Positions 33,479 to 39,370 of a DNA stretch of 39,370 bases are shown in pieces. Made by a program: the position numbers and the translations under genes. Below the pieces are notes generated by a model. That model made no database searches. It was given only the letters and a program-made list of their open reading frames with translations, and was not told where the DNA came from. The stretch spans positions 1-39,370 of the forward strand of contig JAODBH010000100.1 of assembly GCA_025463865.1 (NCBI GenBank). The letters run 5' to 3'. Each line of letters begins with the position of its first letter. The stretch's first letter is position 1. The DNA is from Actinomycetes bacterium. GTDB lineage: Bacteria > Actinomycetota > Acidimicrobiia > IMCC26256 > Chersky-534.

Positions 33479-34048
33479 CTACTCGGCGCGCCGAGGCTTG
33501 CGGCCGAAGACCTCGCGGACCATCGGCTCGAAGTGCTCCAGGGGCGGCGTGTCGTAGGCGGGGTCGAACGCCACCTGGTCGTAGTCGTCGGCGAACCGCG
33601 CGGTGAGGTCGTACGCGGGGTGGCCGGCGTGCCGTTCGCGCGCGTTCGGGTCGAGCCCGAGCAGCTCGTAGTAGTGCTTGCCCTGGAAGTCCTGGTGGTA
33701 CTTCACCATCCAGTACACGTCGTCGCTCACGAAGGGGCGGATGAGCTCGGCCGCGGCGCCGCCGTGGTTCGCGTTGGTGATCGTCTTCGCCATGTCGTGG
33801 CAGAGGGAGCCGACGACGACGTCGATGTCCTCCCCGGCCCGCTCGGCCCGGGCCGCGGTCTGGCAGGAGTGCACGAGCTGGTTGACCGCGAACTCCTGGA
33901 CCATCGGCTCGAGGTTGGCCAGGTTGACCAGGACCCGGTCGGCGGTCCGGGCGACGTCGGCGTCGATGGCCGCGGCGACCACGAGGGTGTAGTCCTCCTG
34001 GAACTGGTCCATCCGGGTCGGCTTCTCACCGCTGAAGGTCGCGACCAT
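33479..34048 (-). CDS. HD-domain protein with PhnZ/MIOX-like ligand pattern
   Basis: A 189-residue helical HD-domain protein. Possible metal ligands: His60 (NQLVHSCQ), His84-Asp85 (SLCHDMAK), His95 (NANHGG), His118 (VKYHQDFQ) and an Asp in the 154-157 DDYD stretch. The four-histidine arrangement resembles PhnZ-type HD oxygenases, which cleave organophosphonates with a mixed-valence di-iron centre, more than a plain phosphohydrolase. Hydrolysis of a nucleotide or phosphate remains possible. GAGGAG lies before ATG 34048; the open frame to 34132 is not needed. It is divergent from the Rieske operon, so a shared control region is likely. Confidence 0.82.
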   Translation of the reverse strand: MVATFSGEKPTRMDQFQEDYTLVVAAAIDADVARTADRVLVNLANLEPMVQEFAVNQLVHSCQTAARAERAGEDIDVVVGSLCHDMAKTITNANHGGAAAELIRPFVSDDVYWMVKYHQDFQGKHYYELLGLDPNARERHAGHPAYDLTARFADDYDQVAFDPAYDTPPLEHFEPMVREVFGRKPRRAE

Positions 34049-34142
34049 GGGGTCTCCTCGAGGGTCCCGCCGTGCGCTCTGGCAGCCACGGCGGCGGCAT
34101 CTGGTCCGACAATAGGACCGGTTCCCGACCACTTTCGCGCAG

Positions 34143-34209
34143 ATGGTGTTGCCGCACCATGAACAACTGCAACTGCCCGTGGCCCGGTCCGATGGTCTGA
34201 CCGTAAACT
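34143..34209 (+). promoter_or_regulatory. Control region of the Rieske operon
   Basis: Three elements are seen. A palindrome ATGGTG-N6-CACCAT lies at 34143-34160, and CGGTC-N9-GACCG at 34185-34203; either could be an operator. A -10 element TAAACT (34204-34209, perfect TANNNT) lies 7 bases before GTG 34217, the spacing of a leaderless transcript. No good -35 is visible. The second palindrome abuts the -10, where a repressor could block polymerase. Confidence 0.5.
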
Positions 34210-34216
34210 GATCGCC

Positions 34217-34327
34217 GTGACCCAGAATGCCCCGGCCGCCGCCGGCCCCACCTCGCGCTACGACCCCGGTCTCCTGCCGGTGGTGGTGGCCACCCTGACG
34301 ACCGGAGCCATCGATGGAGTCGCGTGA
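34217..34327 (+). CDS. Leaderless 36-codon ORF overlapping the Rieske gene start
   Basis: GTG 34217 to TGA 34325-34327 encodes 36 residues (starts MTQNAPAAAGPTSRYDPGLL, then VVVATLTTGAIDGVA). Third codon positions are about 86% G or C, like the neighbouring genes, and a TANNNT box lies 7 bases upstream. The Rieske ATG (34314) lies inside its last five codons, so ending translation here could feed ribosomes to the oxygenase gene. It may be a leader peptide, a small subunit, or chance. I recognise no family. Confidence 0.45.
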   Translation: MTQNAPAAAGPTSRYDPGLLPVVVATLTTGAIDGVA

Positions 34328-35606
34328 CCTCGACGCGCTGGTGTACCCCGAGCGGGTCCACCGCTCGATCTACGTCGACCCTGCGATCTTCGCCGAGGAG
34401 ATGACCAAGATCTTCGGCGGCATCTGGGTCTACCTCGCTCATGAGAGCCAGATCCCCGAGCCCAACGACTTCACCACCACGGAGCTCGGACGGCGTCCGC
34501 TGATCATCACCCGCGCCGCCGACGGCGAGATCCACGCGCTCATCAACCGGTGTGCCCACCGGGCGTCGACCGTATGCCAGACCGACTGCGGCAACGCCAA
34601 GCGCTTCACGTGCGGCTACCACGGCTGGACCTACGGCAACGACGGCGCGCTCGTCGGCCTGCCCTACCCGAAGGGCTACCCCGACTCCTTCGACCGCGAC
34701 GCGCACGGCCTCCGGGGCCTGCCACGCGTCGAGTCGTACCGCGGGTTCGTCTTCGGCTCGCTCAACCCCGAGGTCGGCGACCTCGTCGAGTGGCTCGGCG
34801 CGGCGCGCCCGTACCTCGACTACTTCATCGACCGGGCGCCCGGCGGCCGGATCGAGGTGCGCAACAAGCACCGGCTCTCCTTCGCCGGCAACTGGAAGCT
34901 CGCGTGGGACAACGCGGGCGACGGGCTCCACGCGACCTACGCGCACAAATCGTTCGCGATGCTGAACGAGGAGCGCTACGGCGGGGGTCGATCGCTCTCG
35001 CAGTTCAAGCACACGCCCGACGACACCGGCATGTTCGGCGAGGACCTCGGCCACGGCCACATCTTCGTGGACCAACGCCCCGGGATCACCGGCAGCTTCT
35101 GGGAGACGCAGCGACCGATCCCCGGCAAGGAGACCGCGGCCGCGGGCATCCACGACGACCACGAGGCCGACGCGGCAGCCGCGCTGCTGGAGGCCGCACC
35201 GGGCTCGATGATCAACCTGTCGATCTTCCCCAACCTGCTCATCAAGGGCAACCAGCTCGAGATCCTCACGCCGCGGTCCGTCGACCGCTCCGACCTCCAC
35301 CTCTGGGTGTGCGCCGCGCCCGACGCACCCGACGAGGTCAACACCCTGCGCATGCGCATCGCCGAGGACTTCCCGACCTTCGGCAACCCGGACGACATCG
35401 AGATCTACGAGCGTTGCCAGCGCGGCCTCCAGATCGAGGAGGTCGAGTGGTGCGACACCAGCAAGGGCATCGGCCTCGAGGACGTCGAGATGCGTGAGGG
35501 GAGCGAGGTCCGTCGTTCCGCCGTCACCTACGAGACCCCGATCCGCGGCTACCTCAGGGAATGGAAGCGTCTGATGGCGTCCGACCCCAAGATCACGACC
35601 GTCTAG
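34314..35606 (+). CDS. Rieske non-heme iron oxygenase alpha subunit 1
   Basis: A 430-residue ring-hydroxylating-type oxygenase. Rieske [2Fe-2S] ligands: Cys80-x-His82 and Cys100-x2-His103 (CGYHGWTY). The catalytic iron site is seen as Asp203-x2-His206-x4-His211 (NAGDGLHATYAHKSF), with bridging Asp203 intact; the third iron ligand is further downstream. It should insert oxygen into an aromatic or alkylamine substrate, drawing electrons from a ferredoxin and reductase that are not encoded nearby. GGAG precedes the ATG. DUF1989 follows after 19 bases. The substrate is unknown. Confidence 0.95.
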   Translation: MESRDLDALVYPERVHRSIYVDPAIFAEEMTKIFGGIWVYLAHESQIPEPNDFTTTELGRRPLIITRAADGEIHALINRCAHRASTVCQTDCGNAKRFTCGYHGWTYGNDGALVGLPYPKGYPDSFDRDAHGLRGLPRVESYRGFVFGSLNPEVGDLVEWLGAARPYLDYFIDRAPGGRIEVRNKHRLSFAGNWKLAWDNAGDGLHATYAHKSFAMLNEERYGGGRSLSQFKHTPDDTGMFGEDLGHGHIFVDQRPGITGSFWETQRPIPGKETAAAGIHDDHEADAAAALLEAAPGSMINLSIFPNLLIKGNQLEILTPRSVDRSDLHLWVCAAPDAPDEVNTLRMRIAEDFPTFGNPDDIEIYERCQRGLQIEEVEWCDTSKGIGLEDVEMREGSEVRRSAVTYETPIRGYLREWKRLMASDPKITTV

Positions 35607-35625
35607 GCCCGAGGAGCAGCTCCGG

Positions 35626-36252
35626 ATGACCGAGGAGTTTTTCGACGTGGGAGTGATCGAGCGGGTGGACATCGCACCCCGTTCGGGCGGCTTCGCGCGC
35701 GTGGCCGCGGGTCAGCTCGTCACGATCGTCGACGTCGACGGGGGCCAGGTCGCCGATCTCTACGCCTGGTCGTCCGACGACCCGACCGAGCACATGAGCG
35801 CGCAGCACACCCGCGCCGTCACCGACAGCCTGTTCCCGAAGGTCGGCGAGGACTTCTACACGAACCGCCGTCGCCCGATCCTGCACTTCGAGCGGGACGA
35901 CACCCCGGGCGTGCACGACATGTTGATCGCGTCGTGCGATGCGGAGCGGTACCAGCTCCTCGGTTGCGCCCCCGACCACGCGTCGTGCTCCCAGAACTTC
36001 CGCACCGCCATGACCGACGCCGGTCTCGGTGACCCGGGATTCACGCCCCAGTCGGTCAACCTGTTCATGGCCATCCCGGTCGATGCCGACGGCGGGCTCA
36101 GCTGGGAGCCCGCGGTGACGAAGGCCGGCGACTCGGTCACCATGCGGGCGGTGATGGACTGCATCGTCGTGGTCTCGGCGTGCCCGCAGGACGTCATCCC
36201 GATCAACAACCTCGACCCCACACGCGTAGCCATCGAAGTGAGGGACGCATGA
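35626..36252 (+). CDS. DUF1989 (urea carboxylase-associated) family protein
   Basis: A 208-residue protein of the DUF1989 family: RVAAGQLVTIVDVDGGQVAD near the start and the hallmark CPQDVIPINNLDPTRVAIEV at the C-terminus. Family members often sit beside urea carboxylase or aminomethyltransferase-like genes. Some appear in nitrogen-compound breakdown, but no reaction is firmly known to me. Conserved Cys and His residues in the NFRTAMTDAG and CPQD areas suggest metal binding. GAGGAG precedes the ATG. The second Rieske gene overlaps its stop (ATGA), so the two are coupled. Confidence 0.92.
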   Translation: MTEEFFDVGVIERVDIAPRSGGFARVAAGQLVTIVDVDGGQVADLYAWSSDDPTEHMSAQHTRAVTDSLFPKVGEDFYTNRRRPILHFERDDTPGVHDMLIASCDAERYQLLGCAPDHASCSQNFRTAMTDAGLGDPGFTPQSVNLFMAIPVDADGGLSWEPAVTKAGDSVTMRAVMDCIVVVSACPQDVIPINNLDPTRVAIEVRDA

Positions 36253-37523
36253 ACGCACCCGAGAGCTCCGGCACCACCGGTCCGGTCGTCGCCGGCCCCG
36301 TGATCGCGGATGAATTGCTCTCCGACCGCGTGTCGGAGCGGCAGCAGCGGTGGCGGGCCGAGACCGAGGGCCTGGTCGACTCGCCGCTCGAGTCGCCCAT
36401 GCTCCAGCCGTGGGAGGTCTACGACCAGGACCTCTTCGACCTCGAGATGCTGCGCGTGTTCGCGCGCTCGTGGGTCTGGCTCGGTGACACCGAGGACCTG
36501 AAGGAGCCGGGCGACTACCTCACCGGGCAGATCGGCTACCAGCCCGTCATCGTGATCCGCCAGACCGACGGCACGGTGAAGGGCTTCCTCAACAACTGCC
36601 GCCACCGGGCGTCGAGCGTGGCCGAGGGGCCGAGCGGTCACTGCGGTCGCACCCTTACGTGTCCGTACCACAACTGGGCCTACTCGATCGATGGCCGGCT
36701 CGTGGGCATTCCCGACGAGCCCCGCATGTACCCCGGCGGCTTCCCGAAGGAGCAGTACGGCCTCGTCCCGATCCGGATCGAGCTCGCGTGGAACAAGCTC
36801 GTGTTCGGCTGCCTGTCGCAGCAGGCGCCCGACTTCCGGGAGTGGATCGCCCCGCTCGCCGATCGTTACGACCGCTATGGCATCGAGCGTTTCACCCGTT
36901 TCCATCGCGACCTCGACGAGACCTACCCGATCAACTGGAAGGTCTTCGCCGAGAACTCCAACGACGACTACCACGTGCGCTTCGTGCACCGGCGGCTGAA
37001 CCACACCAGACAGAACCTCAACACCCTCGTGCGCTTCGAGGGCCGCACGTGCAGCGGCTACAAGCCGCACGTGCTCGACGTCGAGGACATCACCGGAGGC
37101 CGCACCGATCTCCCCGAGGAGGAGCTCAAGGGCCACTACGCCGACTACATCTATCCGAACCTCACCCCGCTCCCGTGGCCGACGATGCTCATCCTCGTGC
37201 GCGCCGATCCGATCGCACCCGCTCGCACGCGGCTCGTCTCGCGCATCTACGGGCTCGACATCCCGATCGAGGAGCAGGAGCGTCAGCTCGACGTCCTCGA
37301 GCTCACCAACACCGAAGACACCACGATGGTGACCGAGCTCATGAAGAATCTGCGGTCGCCGTTCTACCGGGTGGGCCCGCCGTCCTTGTGGGAAGGCCGC
37401 TCCGCCCACGTCATGAAGCTCATCCGCGACGACCTCGCGACACCGCTCGCCGCCGACGAGTTCCAAGCTGAAACTGCTACCCCGACCTCAAACTCATCCG
37501 CCCCAGTGAAGGAGCCAGATTGA
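36249..37523 (+). CDS. Rieske non-heme iron oxygenase alpha subunit 2
   Basis: A 424-residue ring-hydroxylating-type oxygenase, clearly different from the first Rieske protein. Rieske ligands: Cys117-x-His119 and Cys138-x2-His141 (CPYHNWAY). Catalytic iron site: Asp239-x2-His242-x4-His247 (NSNDDYHVRFVHRRLNH). A 50-residue N-terminal arm precedes the fold, beginning with a low-complexity stretch. ATG 36249 overlaps the DUF1989 stop. Two alpha subunits in one operon suggest two successive oxidations or a hetero-complex. No beta subunit, ferredoxin or reductase gene is present in the window. Confidence 0.95.
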   Translation: MNAPESSGTTGPVVAGPVIADELLSDRVSERQQRWRAETEGLVDSPLESPMLQPWEVYDQDLFDLEMLRVFARSWVWLGDTEDLKEPGDYLTGQIGYQPVIVIRQTDGTVKGFLNNCRHRASSVAEGPSGHCGRTLTCPYHNWAYSIDGRLVGIPDEPRMYPGGFPKEQYGLVPIRIELAWNKLVFGCLSQQAPDFREWIAPLADRYDRYGIERFTRFHRDLDETYPINWKVFAENSNDDYHVRFVHRRLNHTRQNLNTLVRFEGRTCSGYKPHVLDVEDITGGRTDLPEEELKGHYADYIYPNLTPLPWPTMLILVRADPIAPARTRLVSRIYGLDIPIEEQERQLDVLELTNTEDTTMVTELMKNLRSPFYRVGPPSLWEGRSAHVMKLIRDDLATPLAADEFQAETATPTSNSSAPVKEPD

Positions 37524-37524
37524 C

Positions 37525-38007
37525 ATGGCCGACAAGCTGACCCAACCCCGCTGGACCCACGTCGCGATCCCCGTGAGCGACGTCGAGAAGTCGATCGAGT
37601 TCTACACGACGATCACGCCGCTGGTGGTGGTGCAGCGCAACCAGGACGCCAACGGCAACGGTGCGTGGCTCTCGAACGACAAGCAGGTCGAGGACCCGTT
37701 CGTGCTCGTCATCGCGGAGTTCGTCCCCGAGGTGGCGAAGAACTTCGGCATCAAGCCGGGCGAGAAGGTCACGACGCTGGCGCCGTTCGCGCACATCGGC
37801 ATCGAGCTGCCCAACCGTGAGGACGTCGACGCGGTGGCCGACCGGGCCCGCGCCGTCGGTGCGCTGCAGTGGGAGCCGAAGGACATGCCCGCGCACATCG
37901 GCTACATCTGCGCGGTCAACGACCCCGACGGCAACGTGATCGAGTTCTCCCACAATCAGAAGGTGTTCTCCGCGATCAAGAACCTGTGGGGGAGCGACGC
38001 CGGGTGA
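37525..38007 (+). CDS. VOC-family metalloenzyme (glyoxalase/extradiol-type)
   Basis: A 160-residue VOC protein. Probable metal ligands: His12 (RWTHVAIPVSD), a His in APFAHIGIEL and a Glu in DPDGNVIEFSHN, consistent with an active metal site. It may be a ring-cleaving or C-C lyase-like step after the Rieske oxidations, but glyoxalase-like proteins have many roles. AAGGAG precedes the ATG, which lies one base after the preceding TGA. The NTF2-like gene overlaps its stop (GTGA). Confidence 0.9.
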   Translation: MADKLTQPRWTHVAIPVSDVEKSIEFYTTITPLVVVQRNQDANGNGAWLSNDKQVEDPFVLVIAEFVPEVAKNFGIKPGEKVTTLAPFAHIGIELPNREDVDAVADRARAVGALQWEPKDMPAHIGYICAVNDPDGNVIEFSHNQKVFSAIKNLWGSDAG

Positions 38008-38432
38008 GTGACGCCACCCGTACGATCGAGCGCTACTTCGACGCGCTCAACGCGGGAGACGTGGCCGGCGCGGTCGGGTGCGTCGCCGACGACTTCTTCA
38101 ACGAGCACACGTCGGCGCTCGGACAGAGCCTGAAGGGCCGCGACGCCTACGCGCAGAAGCTGCCGACGTTCCTCGCCCAGTTCCAGGGTCTGCACTACGA
38201 GCTGGAGGACGTCATCGAGCAGGACGGGCGGGTCGCGGTCCCATACACGATGTCGTTCCGCTGGACCGCGCCCGACGGCCGCGAGCACCCGGTCTCCATC
38301 CGCGGCATGTTCCGCTTCGTCGTGGAGGACGGCCTCATCGCCCACCGCACCGACTATTGGGACAGCGCCGAGTTCGTCCGCCAGACCCAGACCCAGACCC
38401 AGACCCAGACCCAGACCCAGGGCCAGGGCTAG
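38004..38432 (+). CDS. NTF2-like (SnoaL/ketosteroid-isomerase type) protein with repeat tail
   Basis: A 142-residue protein with an NTF2-like cone fold: RTIERYFDALNAGDVAGAV at the start, LEDVIEQDGRVAVPYTMSFR in the middle and IRGMFRFVVEDGLIAHRTDY near the end. Members are isomerases, cyclases or small subunits of oxygenases; Rieske beta subunits share this fold, so a partner role is possible. The C-terminus ends in QT repeated six times, then QGQG, encoded by a hexanucleotide repeat, and its TAG stop is part of the repeat. GTG 38004 overlaps the VOC stop. Confidence 0.88.
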   Translation: MSDATRTIERYFDALNAGDVAGAVGCVADDFFNEHTSALGQSLKGRDAYAQKLPTFLAQFQGLHYELEDVIEQDGRVAVPYTMSFRWTAPDGREHPVSIRGMFRFVVEDGLIAHRTDYWDSAEFVRQTQTQTQTQTQTQGQG

Positions 38433-38458
38433 GGCTAGGGCTAGGGCTAGGGCTAGGC
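38382..38458. repeat. Hexanucleotide repeat spanning two convergent stop codons
   Basis: Six copies of CAGACC (38382-38417), two of CAGGGC (38418-38429), four of TAGGGC (38430-38453) and a final TAGGC. The rightward NTF2-like gene reads CAGACC as Gln-Thr and stops at the TAG at 38430-38432. The leftward HNH gene stops at CTA (38453-38455), TAG on its strand, inside the other end of the array. The unit is 6 bases, so slippage would keep frame and only change tail length. Confidence 0.97.
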
Positions 38459-39370
38459 GACCGGCGCGCGTTCCCGCGGCGCTCCGGCGGTGACGGGTCT
38501 GGATCGTCCAGGTGGAGCGAGGGTGCGTTTGCCGGTGTGCGCGTCGGCTGCGCCGAGGGTCCACCCCTGCGATTTTCGGGTGTGGTCCGGGGAGCAGAGA
38601 TAGCCGAGGTTCCATTTGGCGGTCGGCCCACCTTTGGCGTATTCGACTTCGGAGTGGTCGAGCTCGAGGTACCCGCGGGCGTGACAGCCCTGCACGCAGC
38701 ATTCGCGGCCACCGACGATCATCGCGGTCCGCAACTCGGCCGGGACGTGCCGGCCGAAGTGGGCGACGGTCCGGATGTCTTTGCCTTTCTTCACGATTGC
38801 CGTGACGAACGCCGTCCCCAGCAGCTCACGCGCCCACGTCACGCTGACCGGTCCGACGCCGGGGATCTCGCACTGCTCACCGGGCCGGGCGTGACCGCGT
38901 ACCAGGGCGGCATGGTCGATCACCACGTGCGCCGTGTATCCCACCCGGCCGGTAGAAGGCCCGAGGACGAGCTCGGCGAGGGCGTCGGCCGCGTACGCGT
39001 CCTGTTCCTCGCGCACACCCTCGCGATGCTTGGCGCGGAAGACCTTGCGGGTCTGTTCGTCGATCGCGGCCTTGAGGCCGCCCCCGATCTCGGGGGCGAG
39101 GCGGAAGCGGCCCTCGACCATCCCGTCGGCCGCGCTCCACATCCTCAATGAACGGGCCTCGTGCTGCCGCTTCGCCCGGGCCTCCGGGTCTTCGGTCCGG
39201 GCCTGAGCCGCGATGCACGCGTCGCGCAGTGGGACGAGGCCCTCGCCGGCGTGTTCGAGCAGTTCAGTCTCGAGGGCCGGGTTTCGGACGGCGGTCTCCG
39301 CGATCAACGCGACCTGCTGCGCCGAGAGTTGACCGGCCCGGAACGCGGCTTCGGTCTCGGGCAGTGACTC
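38453..39370 (-). CDS. DUF222/HNH endonuclease (N-terminus cut by window edge)
   Basis: About 305 residues are visible; the N-terminus lies beyond the window. The frame is open to the edge (upstream residues ESLPETEAAFRAGQ continue in frame before a TTG at 39307), so that TTG is not the true start. The DUF222 helical domain occupies most of it. The C-terminal HNH site has a Cys pair (CCVQGC), DHSEVEYAKGGPTAKWNLG and a final CSPDHTRK His, matching the DH-N-H pattern. These proteins are often multi-copy in actinobacteria; the role is unclear (phage or mobile-DNA related). It converges with the Rieske operon. Confidence 0.92.
   Translation of the reverse strand, partial: ESLPETEAAFRAGQLSAQQVALIAETAVRNPALETELLEHAGEGLVPLRDACIAAQARTEDPEARAKRQHEARSLRMWSAADGMVEGRFRLAPEIGGGLKAAIDEQTRKVFRAKHREGVREEQDAYAADALAELVLGPSTGRVGYTAHVVIDHAALVRGHARPGEQCEIPGVGPVSVTWARELLGTAFVTAIVKKGKDIRTVAHFGRHVPAELRTAMIVGGRECCVQGCHARGYLELDHSEVEYAKGGPTAKWNLGYLCSPDHTRKSQGWTLGAADAHTGKRTLAPPGRSRPVTAGAPRERAPVA

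Noticed and set aside
38430-38458. Telomere-like TAGGGC repeats as a replicon end
   Set aside because: Only four units, continuous with coding CAGACC repeats and flanked by genes on both sides; more like slippage-made hexamer repeats.
38382-38458. CRISPR array
   Set aside because: The repeats are contiguous 6-base units with no spacers, and no cas genes are present.
38453-39370. HNH gene as part of an intron, intein or IS element
   Set aside because: It belongs to the free-standing DUF222/HNH family; no terminal repeats, intein blocks or transposase are visible.

Overview
The window is high-GC DNA (around 70% by eye) with dense genes, very high third-position GC, many GTG and some TTG starts, and repeated 1- or 4-base start/stop overlaps (ATGA, GTGA, TGATG). 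A DUF222/HNH protein, an ECF42-type sigma factor with its DGPF partner, F420-type oxidoreductases and a pair of Tat or membrane ferritin-like proteins all point to an actinobacterium. The ferritin-like pair and overall flavour fit Acidimicrobiia or a relative, but this is inference. I saw no tRNA, rRNA, CRISPR array, IS element or phage gene.

Layout. (1) 1-2600: a leftward cluster (small monooxygenase-like protein, VOC protein, DGPF/YCII protein, ECF sigma factor cut by the window edge) divergent from a TetR regulator. (2) 2700-13850: mostly housekeeping or stress genes: alpha/beta hydrolase, YdeI-like protein, large-subunit catalase, glycogen-debranching-like glycosidase, divergent acetate kinase, PhyH-type dioxygenase, F420/NADP oxidoreductase, RsgA and an acyl-CoA synthetase. 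(3) 13850-22120: a 610-base gene-free stretch, then a peptide-type ABC importer with two tandem paralogous lipoproteins, each with its own near-identical promoter, followed by two permeases and two ATPases. (4) 22130-26480: a leftward hemerythrin / LLM flavin-F420 oxidoreductase / methyltransferase operon divergent from a split-barrel / split-barrel / GAF-regulator operon. (5) 26600-28260: two overlapping ferritin-like genes closed by a strong terminator. (6) 28290-33420: GMC dehydrogenase with its small subunit and a cysteine hydrolase in one operon, then a convergent amidohydrolase divergent from an SDR. (7) 33480-38430: an HD-domain protein with PhnZ-like ligand spacing, divergent from an operon that starts with a leaderless 36-codon ORF and continues Rieske oxygenase / DUF1989 / Rieske oxygenase / VOC / NTF2-like. 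(8) 38380-39370: a hexanucleotide repeat that supplies the stop codons of two convergent genes, then a DUF222/HNH endonuclease running off the edge.

How it fits together. Regions 3, 6 and 7 read as uptake plus oxidative and hydrolytic breakdown of an unknown, possibly nitrogen-containing, substrate. The best candidate for an undescribed system is region 7: two Rieske oxygenase alpha subunits around a DUF1989 protein with VOC and NTF2-like partners, no dedicated ferredoxin or reductase, a leaderless leader peptide, and a divergent candidate di-iron HD oxygenase. Regions 4 and 5 carry several possible redox, iron or gas-responsive proteins. No substrate can be assigned from sequence alone.
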